Below, piece by piece: positions 7,979-15,534 of a stretch of DNA of 38,371 nucleotides (position 1 is the stretch's first letter; each line of letters starts with the position of its first letter). Made by a program: the position numbers and the translations under genes. Source of the stretch: Campylobacteraceae bacterium (GTDB lineage Bacteria > Campylobacterota > Campylobacteria > Campylobacterales > Sulfurovaceae); contig JAMOOQ010000033.1 in the NCBI GenBank assembly GCA_027100635.1, positions 1 to 38,371 on the forward strand, read 5' to 3'. The notes beneath the pieces are model-generated. The model had not been told where the DNA came from, did no database searches, and saw nothing but the letters and a program-made list of their open reading frames with translations.

Positions 7979-8381
7979 TGGATCTTCTTTGGGAAATCCT
8001 GGACCTGGTGGATATGGTGGGATATTAGAGTATAAGGGTAAGCAAAAGAAATATAGTGGTGGAGATATATATACTACTAATAATAGAATGGAGCTTTTGG
8101 GTGTTATTGAAGGGCTTAAACTTTTGAAAGAGTCCTGTAACGTTGAAGTTATATCAGATAGTAGTTATGTAGTTAAAGCGATCAATGAATGGTTGAATAA
8201 CTGGATAAAAAAAGATTTTAAAAAAGTAAAAAATATTGATTTATGGAAAGAGTATATCATCGTATCTTCTACTCACAATATAAAAGCTACTTGGGTTAGA
8301 GGACATTCTGGTCATATTCAAAATGAAGAGTGTGATGATATGGCAAGAGATGAAGCTAATAAACAAAAATTACTTATATAG
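7938..8381 (+). CDS. rnhA: Ribonuclease HI
   Basis: RNase HI cleaves the RNA strand of RNA-DNA hybrids. The signature is complete: YSDGSSLGNPGPGGYGG (first Asp), NNRMELLGVI (Glu), ISDSSYVV (Asp), then the GHSGH histidine loop and a final ECDDMARDEA (last Asp). I prefer TTG 7938 because GAGGG lies 4-5 nt upstream. This gives 147 residues, close to the usual 150. TTG 7926 in the same frame is an alternative. The start lies inside the 3' end of the TPR gene, which implies translational coupling. Confidence 0.95.
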   Translation: MQKNINKQITLYSDGSSLGNPGPGGYGGILEYKGKQKKYSGGDIYTTNNRMELLGVIEGLKLLKESCNVEVISDSSYVVKAINEWLNNWIKKDFKKVKNIDLWKEYIIVSSTHNIKATWVRGHSGHIQNEECDDMARDEANKQKLLI

Positions 8382-8395
8382 GAACAGGAATTAAA

Positions 8396-9073
8396 ATGCA
8401 AAACTATACTAAATTAGAGGAGATTTTATCCTATAATTTTAAAGATAAAGAACTTATAAAAGAAGCTTTAACTCATAAAAGTTATAAAAAACCTTACAAT
8501 AATGAGAGGTTGGAATTTTTAGGAGATGCTGTACTTGATTTAATTGTAGGGGAATTTCTTTATGAAAAATTTTATGATTCTGATGAGGGTATATTATCAA
8601 AAATTAGAGCTTCATTAGTAAATGAGAGTGGTTTTACACTACTTGCAAAGAGGCTTAATTTAGGAGAGTATATATATCTATCTGTTGCAGAAGAGAATAA
8701 TAATGGACGAAACAAATCATCATTATTATCAAATGCTTTTGAGGCAGTTATTGGTGCTATTTATTTGGAAGCAGGATTAGAGATAGCTAAAGATATATCA
8801 ATTAAACTTTTAAATGAAGTTCATAAAAAAATAGATTTAGAAACTTTATCACAAGATTTTAAAACAGCATTACAAGAATTAACACAATCAACACATGGAG
8901 TAACTCCAACTTATCAATTGGTAAATGCTTCTGGACCAGACCATAATAAAGAGTTTGAAATAGCTATTATTTTGGATAATAAAAGTATAGCATCTGCTAA
9001 AGGTAAAAGTAAAAAAGAGGCTCAACAAAGAGCAGCAAAAAAAGCATTAGAGTGGTTAAGGGTAAGGGGATAA
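8396..9073 (+). CDS. rnc: Ribonuclease III
   Basis: This double-strand-specific endoribonuclease acts in rRNA processing and mRNA decay. It has 225 residues, normal for the family. The catalytic RNase III domain carries NERLEFLGDAVLDLIVGEF and a second acidic site in SNAFEAVIGAIYLEAG. A C-terminal double-strand RNA-binding domain follows from about residue 155 (DFKTALQELTQ, then KGKSKKEAQQRAAKKALEWL). The ATG follows AGGA with 8 nt spacing, 14 bp after rnhA. The rnhA-rnc-aroC order is familiar in Campylobacterota. Confidence 0.96.
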   Translation: MQNYTKLEEILSYNFKDKELIKEALTHKSYKKPYNNERLEFLGDAVLDLIVGEFLYEKFYDSDEGILSKIRASLVNESGFTLLAKRLNLGEYIYLSVAEENNNGRNKSSLLSNAFEAVIGAIYLEAGLEIAKDISIKLLNEVHKKIDLETLSQDFKTALQELTQSTHGVTPTYQLVNASGPDHNKEFEIAIILDNKSIASAKGKSKKEAQQRAAKKALEWLRVRG

Positions 9074-9076
9074 AAT

Positions 9077-10153
9077 ATGAATAGTTTTGGTCAAAAATTT
9101 AGATTTACAACTTTTGGAGAGTCTCATGGAAAGGCTTTAGGATGTATTATTGATGGTGTTCCTGCTGGATTAGAGATAGATGAAGAATTTATTCAAAAAG
9201 AGTTAGACAGAAGAAAACCAGGTAAATCTGCTCTTGAAACAGGTAGAAAAGAGTCTGATTTAGTAGAGATATTATCAGGTACTTTTGAAGGAGTATCCAC
9301 GGGTACACCAATAGCTATGATTATTTATAATACAAATCAAAAAAGTAAAGATTATACAAATATAAAAGACCTATTTCGTCCAGGTCATGCTGATTTTACA
9401 TATTACCAAAAATATGGAATTAGAGACTATAGAGGTGGAGGACGAAGTTCTGCGAGAGAAACAGCTGCAAGAGTGGCAACTGGAGCAATTGCTAAACTTA
9501 TACTTCAAAAAGCAGATATAACAGTTGAGAGTGGTGTATATTCTATAGGAGATATTAAAGCTAAGAAGTATGATTTTGATTATGCTAAAACAAGTAAATC
9601 TTATATATTAGATAAAGATATGCAAGAGGTTGGAGAAAAAGTTATTTTAGATGCAAAAGCATCTCATAATTCTGTTGGTGGAGTGGTATTAACAAGAGCA
9701 TTAGGTGTTCCTGCTGGACTTGGTGAACCTATGTATTATAAGCTTGATGGTGTTCTTGCTAATGCTATGATGGGAATAAATGCAGTTAAAGCAGTTGAGA
9801 TTGGTGATGGTATAGATGTTACTATGATGACTGGTTTAGAAAACAATGATGAGATAGGGAAAGATGGATTTTTAACTAATCATTCAGGTGGAATTTTAGG
9901 TGGAATTAGTAATGGTGATACAATATTAGTAAAAACTCATTTTAAACCAACACCATCAATATTTAAACCTCAACAAACTATAATAAAAGATACTAATGAA
10001 GAGGTTATCTGTGAACTAAAAGGAAGGCATGACCCATGTGTTGCACTTAGAGGTAGTGTTGTTTGTGAATCTATGATGGCTATAGTTTTAGCAGATATGC
10101 TTTTATTAAATCTTGGATCTAAAATATCTCATCTTGAGTCGATTTACAAATGA
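9077..10153 (+). CDS. aroC: Chorismate synthase
   Basis: The enzyme converts 5-enolpyruvylshikimate-3-phosphate to chorismate, the last step of the shikimate pathway, and needs reduced FMN. It has 358 residues, the usual length. All three family signatures are visible: GESHGKALGCIIDGVPAGL at the N-terminus, then RPGHADFTYYQKYGIRDYRG followed by GGRSSARETAARVA, and RHDPCVALRG near the C-terminus. It starts 3 bp after rnc and overlaps the helicase gene by 4 bp (ATGA), so it is co-transcribed. A second shikimate gene, aroE, is on the other strand at 17854-18645. Confidence 0.97.
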   Translation: MNSFGQKFRFTTFGESHGKALGCIIDGVPAGLEIDEEFIQKELDRRKPGKSALETGRKESDLVEILSGTFEGVSTGTPIAMIIYNTNQKSKDYTNIKDLFRPGHADFTYYQKYGIRDYRGGGRSSARETAARVATGAIAKLILQKADITVESGVYSIGDIKAKKYDFDYAKTSKSYILDKDMQEVGEKVILDAKASHNSVGGVVLTRALGVPAGLGEPMYYKLDGVLANAMMGINAVKAVEIGDGIDVTMMTGLENNDEIGKDGFLTNHSGGILGGISNGDTILVKTHFKPTPSIFKPQQTIIKDTNEEVICELKGRHDPCVALRGSVVCESMMAIVLADMLLLNLGSKISHLESIYK

Positions 10154-13100
10154 GATTTTTTAAATTCACACAAGAAGATGTGGTAGACAGTTTTAGTGGT
10201 GAGATATATCAGTTAGGTCAAGAATTACATGAAAAAAATAGAATTTTAGAATATGATTCATTGGCAATTTCAAGAAAAGAGATTAAAATACTCTCAATGG
10301 TTGAGGGATTTGATGATGTATCTTATGAACAAGAAACCATTATATATCTAAAAAATGATAAAATTGATGTAGAGGGTATCTGTACATGTAGTTTAGGTGC
10401 AAATTGTGAACATGTTGTAGCAGTGACACTACAACATATTAGTGATAAGGATGGTAGTAGTTCTCTTGATAATGCACAAGTTTCCACAGAAGAGATGGAA
10501 AATGATCCTAAAGATGATGTAAAAAAGTGGCTAAATTTACTATTTGAAATATCTAAACAAGAGGAAAAAAGAGAAAAGGGTGATATATTTTTAGCATATA
10601 AAATAGTTAGAAATAGTAACCAATATACAGATGATATAAAATGTTACAAAACTAGAATTATTAAAAATGGTGCATTAGGTAAAGGGACACTGTTAGATAT
10701 TAATTCTCTAGCATATAATGATTATAATTATGACTTTTTAGATAGTGGTGATATTGATATACTCAAAATTATGAATGCTATCTCTCCAAGACATCAAGAT
10801 ACATTTAAATTAAAAGATAAAATAGGTAATGACCTATTAAAAGCAATAATTGCAACAGATAGATGTTATCTTGAGGATGCTGATCAAGCTATTACTATTT
10901 CAAATGATAGAGTAGATATAAATTTTAGTTGGAGTAATGATGATAGCTTAAACAGATCTTTAGTTTCAAATATGAAAAATGATGAGTTTATTATTGCTAC
11001 AAAACCTATACTGTTTGTTAAATCTTTAAGTAATCATATCTATGAACTTTCAAGTAGATATAATTTAAAAACTCTTAAGACTCTTTTATCTTCTCCTGCT
11101 ATTCCAAATGATTTTTTTGATGAGGTTGTATCACAAATAGATAGAGAATTACCAATGATTGAGATAGAACCGCCTTCTCATTATGAAATTAGAGATATAA
11201 CAAACTCACCTAAGGTATCTATTAATATTACAACTGCACAAATAGATAATATAATTGAGCATATAATTATTATGAAATTTATATATGAAGATAATATAGT
11301 TGAGTATATTCCTCGTAATGAGACTAAGAAATTGATTAAAGATGGATATTGTATTAATATTATTAGAGATTTTACTTTAGAAGATAAATATATATCAGAA
11401 CTTAACTCTTTAGGTTTTGTAAATTTTATAGATGATGATAGATTAATCTTTAAATCACCTGACGAGCAGAGCCTTTTATCTATTGATAGATGGAGATTAT
11501 TTTTAGAGTCAGATGTTAATCGCTTAAAATTAGCAGGTTGGAAAATCGAGTTTGATAATAGCTTTAATATGGAATTTAATGATGCAGATAAAATATTAGC
11601 TTCTGTTGAAAGAGGAGGAGAAAATAGTTGGTTTGGTCTCTCTTTTGATATAGAGATAGGGGGGCAAAGAATACCAATATTGTCTATTGTAAGTTCTCTT
11701 ATTTATGAATTTAGTGATATTACAAATCTTCCTGAGTTTATCAATATTGAAATATCTAAAAATAGTTATGTTAAACTAAAATCATCAGATATAGAGCCTA
11801 TTTTAAAAACAATATTTAATCTTTATGAAAATATAAAAGAAAAAGATACTATAGAGATAGAGCCATATAATATTCATTTAATAGAGTCTTTTGAGAATAA
11901 TAATATAGAGTGGATTGGTAGTAAAGAGATAATTGAACTATCTAAAAAAATAAAAGATTTTGATGGTATAGAAAAAGTAGATATTCCTAAAAATTTAAAT
12001 GCTGATTTAAGAGAGTATCAAGAAGATGGAATAAGTTGGTTAAACTTTTTATATGAGTATAATTTTAGTGGAATTTTGGCTGATGATATGGGTCTTGGTA
12101 AAACTTTACAGATGTTAGCTCATCTTCAAAATCTTAAAGAGAGAGAAGTTTTAACTAAACCATCTCTTATTATAATGCCAACTTCACTAATTGGAAACTG
12201 GAAAAGTGAAGCAAATAAATTTACACCTAATTTAAAAATATTATCTCTTTATGGTTCAAATAGATTCGAATTATTAAAGGATATTAAAAATTATGACATC
12301 ATATTAACCACATATCAATTAGCGTCAAAAGATGAAGAGATTCTTCAAGAGGAGGATTTTTTATATATCATACTAGATGAAGCTCAAAAAATAAAGAATC
12401 CACGAACTAAAATGGCAAGGTCTATTAAATCTTTTAATAGTGATTATAGAGTGGCTCTTAGTGGAACTCCAATAGAGAATCATCTTGGTGAATTATGGTC
12501 AATATTTAGCTTTTTAATGCCAGGATTTTTAAGTAGTCTTACTCTATTTAAACGATATTATCAAAATCCTATAGAAAAAGATAATAACTTTGAAAGACAA
12601 CATATATTAAATCATAAGATTAAACCATTTATGCTAAGAAGAACAAAAGATAATGTGATAGATGAGCTTCCTGATAAAACAGAGATTATTAAATATGTTC
12701 AGTTTAATCCTGCTCAAATTAAACTTTATGAGAGCATTAGAGTAGCAATGGAAAAAGAGGTAAGGGATATGATTATCAAAAAAGGTATTGCCTCATCTCA
12801 TATCACAATTTTAGATGCTCTTCTTAGACTTCGTCAAGTATGTTGTGATCCATCACTACTTAGAAATAGACAAGATGAAGAAGCTATAGAGTCTGCAAAA
12901 TTAGAACTATTTTTAGAATTGGTGGAAGAATTATTAGAAGAGGGTCGTAAGATTTTAGTATTTTCTCAATTTACATCTATGCTAAAAATCATAGAAGATC
13001 AGTTAATCAAAAGAGGTGTTAAATATTCTAAATTAATAGGATCAACAAAAAATAGAGATGCTGTTATTGATGAGTTTAGAAATGGAGAGAGTGATATATT

Positions 13101-13392
13101 CTTAATATCTCTAAAGGCTGGTGGAGTTGGATTAAACCTTGTAGAGGCTGATACTGTAATTCATTATGATCCATGGTGGAATCCTGCTGTAGAAAATCAA
13201 GCCACAGATAGAGCATATAGAATAGGTCAAACAAAAGCAGTATTTGTATATAAACTAATTGTACAAAATTCAATAGAAGAGAAGATTATAGAGCTTCAAA
13301 AGAGAAAAAAAGGTCTTCAAGATAATCTATATAGTGTATCTAAAGATGAAAAGTTAAATTCAAAAGAGTTGCTAGACCTCTTAAAGGGTTAG
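10150..13392 (+). CDS. SNF2-family helicase with SWIM zinc finger
   Basis: The protein has 1080 residues. A SWIM zinc-binding motif lies at about 77-95 (CTCSLGANCEHVVAV, C-x-C-x(n)-C-x-H). A long helical middle follows. The SNF2 ATPase lies in the C-terminal half: LADDMGLGKTLQML (Walker A, about 643), then LTTYQLA, ILDEAQKIKNP (DEAQ box), ALSGTPIENHLGELWSIFSF, and the second RecA lobe ending DPWWNPAVENQATDRAYRIG. SNF2 proteins move along double-stranded DNA using ATP; bacterial members of this RapA/HepA-like group remodel DNA-protein or RNA polymerase complexes. The substrate here is unknown. The start codon overlaps aroC by 4 bp. It is a housekeeping-operon member and I see no sign of a phage-defence cassette around it. 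Confidence 0.9.
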   Translation: MRFFKFTQEDVVDSFSGEIYQLGQELHEKNRILEYDSLAISRKEIKILSMVEGFDDVSYEQETIIYLKNDKIDVEGICTCSLGANCEHVVAVTLQHISDKDGSSSLDNAQVSTEEMENDPKDDVKKWLNLLFEISKQEEKREKGDIFLAYKIVRNSNQYTDDIKCYKTRIIKNGALGKGTLLDINSLAYNDYNYDFLDSGDIDILKIMNAISPRHQDTFKLKDKIGNDLLKAIIATDRCYLEDADQAITISNDRVDINFSWSNDDSLNRSLVSNMKNDEFIIATKPILFVKSLSNHIYELSSRYNLKTLKTLLSSPAIPNDFFDEVVSQIDRELPMIEIEPPSHYEIRDITNSPKVSINITTAQIDNIIEHIIIMKFIYEDNIVEYIPRNETKKLIKDGYCINIIRDFTLEDKYISELNSLGFVNFIDDDRLIFKSPDEQSLLSIDRWRLFLESDVNRLKLAGWKIEFDNSFNMEFNDADKILASVERGGENSWFGLSFDIEIGGQRIPILSIVSSLIYEFSDITNLPEFINIEISKNSYVKLKSSDIEPILKTIFNLYENIKEKDTIEIEPYNIHLIESFENNNIEWIGSKEIIELSKKIKDFDGIEKVDIPKNLNADLREYQEDGISWLNFLYEYNFSGILADDMGLGKTLQMLAHLQNLKEREVLTKPSLIIMPTSLIGNWKSEANKFTPNLKILSLYGSNRFELLKDIKNYDIILTTYQLASKDEEILQEEDFLYIILDEAQKIKNPRTKMARSIKSFNSDYRVALSGTPIENHLGELWSIFSFLMPGFLSSLTLFKRYYQNPIEKDNNFERQHILNHKIKPFMLRRTKDNVIDELPDKTEIIKYVQFNPAQIKLYESIRVAMEKEVRDMIIKKGIASSHITILDALLRLRQVCCDPSLLRNRQDEEAIESAKLELFLELVEELLEEGRKILVFSQFTSMLKIIEDQLIKRGVKYSKLIGSTKNRDAVIDEFRNGESDIFLISLKAGGVGLNLVEADTVIHYDPWWNPAVENQATDRAYRIGQTKAVFVYKLIVQNSIEEKIIELQKRKKGLQDNLYSVSKDEKLNSKELLDLLKG

Positions 13393-13417
13393 TCTCTTTT
13401 GAGAAAATTATATTTAT

Positions 13418-13690
13418 TTAATCTACTAAAGTACTTAAATTTTCTTTTGCTAGAATCATAACAGTTGCATCGTTATCTTCTAGCAAAATTTTTAAAATTA
13501 TAGGGTCTGTTTTAAGGTCACTCGCTACTTCTCTTTTTATCTCTGTAGATATTTGATTATTTTTATCATAAAAATAATTATAACTCAAATCACTATATCT
13601 ATTACCCTTCTTATGTTCTGTTATAATTTTTGCATTTATACTATTGATTGCAAGAGTTGTTAATAATATCACTGTTAATAATTTTTTCAT
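13418..13690 (-). CDS. Small secreted protein of unknown function
   Basis: The ORF has 90 residues. The ATG at 13690 follows AAAGGA. Residues 1-20 form a Sec signal peptide ending INA. The mature part has a short basic, tyrosine-rich stretch and then two short helices (REVASDLKTDPIILKILLEDND, AKENLSTLVD). These faintly resemble one leucine-rich-variant / HEAT-type repeat. It converges with the helicase gene (26 bp between the stops). Two 33-bp direct repeats lie 40-105 bp upstream. Periplasmic location is likely; the role is unknown. Confidence 0.65.
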   Translation of the reverse strand: MKKLLTVILLTTLAINSINAKIITEHKKGNRYSDLSYNYFYDKNNQISTEIKREVASDLKTDPIILKILLEDNDATVMILAKENLSTLVD

Positions 13691-13729
13691 TTATAATCCT
13701 TTATTATGTTTTATATAAGAAGTATATCT

Positions 13730-13795
13730 AAATCAGATAAAATTAGTCTTAATTAAAAGATTAAATCGGATAAAATTACTCTTATTTAAAATAAA
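13730..13795. repeat. Two 33-bp tandem repeats upstream of the small secreted protein gene
   Basis: The units at 13730-13762 and 13763-13795 share AAATC[A/G]GATAAAATTA and CTTA[A/T]TT. They lie just upstream of the ATG at 13690 and just after the dnaX stop side (13815). The position would suit direct-repeat binding sites of an OmpR-type regulator, but no specific regulator was recognised. They may also be a simple AT-rich duplication. Confidence 0.6.
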
Positions 13796-13814
13796 TTAAT
13801 AATTTGACTATATT

Positions 13815-15533
13815 TTAGACATTTCTTCTTACTTTTACTTTTATAGGATTAAACAGTTTTAATGCCTCTTTTACCATAGGTTCTTCTAAAATTTCTGAGC
13901 TATCTTTCTCTTTTGCACTATATATATCTCCTGCTGGTGGTGCAACACAAGAGCTTTTAGTTTCACAATCATCAAAATAATCATTAGAACTATCGGAGGT
14001 GATAGCTTCAGCCTCACTCAAAGTTGGAACTAAAGCATCACTTCCCACTTCTTTTTTAGTTAAAACTTTTTTTTTTGAGTTACTTTTTATTTTAGTATCT
14101 ATCCCAAAAATATCTTGAGTAAAAGTTTTTATAATATTCCAATGAGATATTAACATCTTTTTATCGCTATCAATCGCTGTTGAATCCCATGTAAGGGTAT
14201 TATCTATAAAACTATAATATGCTATGTTTTTATTAAAACACTCCCCTAATTCATAGTTTCTATCATAAATTTTATCTACAAGCTTTTTAAAATTTATATT
14301 TGATATATCTATTGGTTTAGGCTCTTCTTTTATAGCCTCTTCTTTTTGTATTATAGTATCTTTTTTAAGTAAATCTTCTTTAATATTATCTTTTAGTACT
14401 TTAGCTTCAACTTTTGGTGATGGTAAAGCCGTCATTTCCGATGAGTTATCTATTTGAGTAACTGTTATTTCATGAAGTTCTTTCTCTAATGATTTTATCA
14501 TACTATCAATATCTTTTATATTCAAAGATTCCATCATTTTAAATAGTGTAAGAGCTAATATAAATTCACCATCTCCACCTATCTCAAATAATTTCTTTGA
14601 TTGTGATATTGCACGAAAAAACCTATCTATAATCATTGGCGTAAATTTTTTATCAGATGATAACAACAAATCTTTAAGATATATAGTTATCTCATCCATT
14701 ATCATCTCTGCTTCGTACTCTTTATTATGAGTTATAAACTCTAATATTTTGTCTTCCTCTCTGTTATAAATACTATTAAGCAAGTTTTCTATAAGAGATG
14801 GTTCTATGATTCCTAACATATTAACCACGGTATTCATATTAAGATAATTTTTACAATATACAATAGCTTGGTCTAAAAGTGTTATAGAGTCTCGTAAACT
14901 TCCAGCTCCTGACCTTGCAATAATATCAACTGCTTCGCTATCAAATTTAACATTTTCCATATTTAATATATGTTCAAGGTGTTTTTTTACTAATTTTTGA
15001 CTAATTTTTTTAAATCTAAAATGTTGTACTCGCGATAAAATAGTAGCAGGTAATTTTAGAGGGTCAGTGGTTGCTAATATAAATTTTACAAATGGTGGTG
15101 GCTCCTCTAACGTTTTAAGTAAAGCATTAAAAGCTTGAGTGGTCAGCATATGAATCTCATCTATAATAAAAATTTTATATCTTGCACTAGTCGGTTTATA
15201 TTTTGTATGCTCAATTAAATCTTTAATATCATCAATACCACGATTTGACGCTGCATCCATCTCTATAATATCCATATGACGGCTCTCATTCGCCATAATA
15301 CAATTAGAACACTGATTACATGGATGAGATGATGCACCTCTTTCACATAATAAAGCCTTGGCAAATATTCTTGCTGTTGATGTTTTTCCACTTCCTCTAA
15401 GACCAGAGAATAGATAAGCATGAGATATTTTATCTGTATCTAATGCCATGGACAAAGTTTGAGAAACGGTCTCTTGCCCTATTAAATCTTCAAAAGATGA
15501 TGGACGATATTTTCTTGCTAATGCAATAGACAA
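13815..15533 (-). CDS. dnaX: DNA polymerase III subunit tau/gamma
   Basis: This is the clamp-loader ATPase subunit. I choose TTG 15533 (572 residues): AAAGGAG lies 6 nt upstream and the protein then begins SIALARKYRPSSFEDLIGQ, as in the family. A longer reading from GTG 15593 would translate repeat DNA in mnmG. Visible elements are GLRGSGKTSTA (Walker A), four cysteines in CERGASSHPCNQCSNC (zinc site), IDEIHML (Walker B) and the TTDPLKLPATILSR sensor region. Domain III ends at about residue 360. The linker after it is variable and holds a diverged palindromic element (residues about 364-380), an A10 tract (about 486-489) and a clear palindromic element (497-513). Slippage at A10 in either direction gives a stop within four codons of the lysine run, leaving a 490-492 residue gamma-like product. 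The gene is 1 bp after mnmG and probably coupled to it. Confidence 0.95.
   Translation of the reverse strand: MSIALARKYRPSSFEDLIGQETVSQTLSMALDTDKISHAYLFSGLRGSGKTSTARIFAKALLCERGASSHPCNQCSNCIMANESRHMDIIEMDAASNRGIDDIKDLIEHTKYKPTSARYKIFIIDEIHMLTTQAFNALLKTLEEPPPFVKFILATTDPLKLPATILSRVQHFRFKKISQKLVKKHLEHILNMENVKFDSEAVDIIARSGAGSLRDSITLLDQAIVYCKNYLNMNTVVNMLGIIEPSLIENLLNSIYNREEDKILEFITHNKEYEAEMIMDEITIYLKDLLLSSDKKFTPMIIDRFFRAISQSKKLFEIGGDGEFILALTLFKMMESLNIKDIDSMIKSLEKELHEITVTQIDNSSEMTALPSPKVEAKVLKDNIKEDLLKKDTIIQKEEAIKEEPKPIDISNINFKKLVDKIYDRNYELGECFNKNIAYYSFIDNTLTWDSTAIDSDKKMLISHWNIIKTFTQDIFGIDTKIKSNSKKKVLTKKEVGSDALVPTLSEAEAITSDSSNDYFDDCETKSSCVAPPAGDIYSAKEKDSSEILEEPMVKEALKLFNPIKVKVRRNV
13995..14045 (-). 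repeat. Palindromic element inside dnaX (in frame)
   Basis: This 51-bp imperfect palindrome is identical at 42 of 51 aligned positions (hand count) to the element in mnmG. In DnaX it encodes [18 protein letters not shown] at residues about 497-514, against [18 protein letters not shown] in MnmG: same frame and same orientation. In the mRNA the arms pair as GGA-GTGAT-GCTT with AAGC-ATCAC-TCC around a loop. It lies in the poorly conserved linker before the tau-specific end, where an insertion would be tolerated. Confidence 0.85.
14067..14076 (-). other. A10 tract in dnaX, candidate slippage site
   Basis: On the coding strand ten A residues follow TC (TCA AAA AAA AAA GTT). With one A fewer the frame reads AAG TTT TAA; with one A more it reads AGT TTT AAC TAA. 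Both stop at once. A second tract, A6, lies at 14052-14057, and the palindromic element begins 6 nt after that. In Thermus thermophilus an A9 tract in dnaX produces gamma by transcriptional slippage; the same outcome is possible here. Confidence 0.5.
14395..14442 (+). repeat. Probable diverged, inverted copy of the palindromic element in dnaX
   Basis: Aligned by hand with the reverse complement of the mnmG element, 37 of 48 positions match, including CTTTAGCT, GGTGA and the terminal TTTCCGAT run (one change within CACTTCCGAT). It lies in frame in the DnaX linker and encodes SSEMTALPSPKVEAKVL. The opposite strand of the mnmG element, read in the corresponding frame, would encode [17 protein letters not shown]. 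Because the family is palindromic and this copy is diverged, homology is probable but not proven. Confidence 0.5.
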
Positions 15534-15534
15534 A

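Noticed and set aside
10150-13392. SNF2 helicase as part of a phage-defence island
   Set aside because: It overlaps aroC in a housekeeping operon and has no nuclease, methylase or other defence partner beside it.
13392-13417. TCTCTTTTGAGA as a terminator between the helicase and small secreted protein genes
   Set aside because: The stem is only 4 bp with no adequate T-tract; too weak to call.
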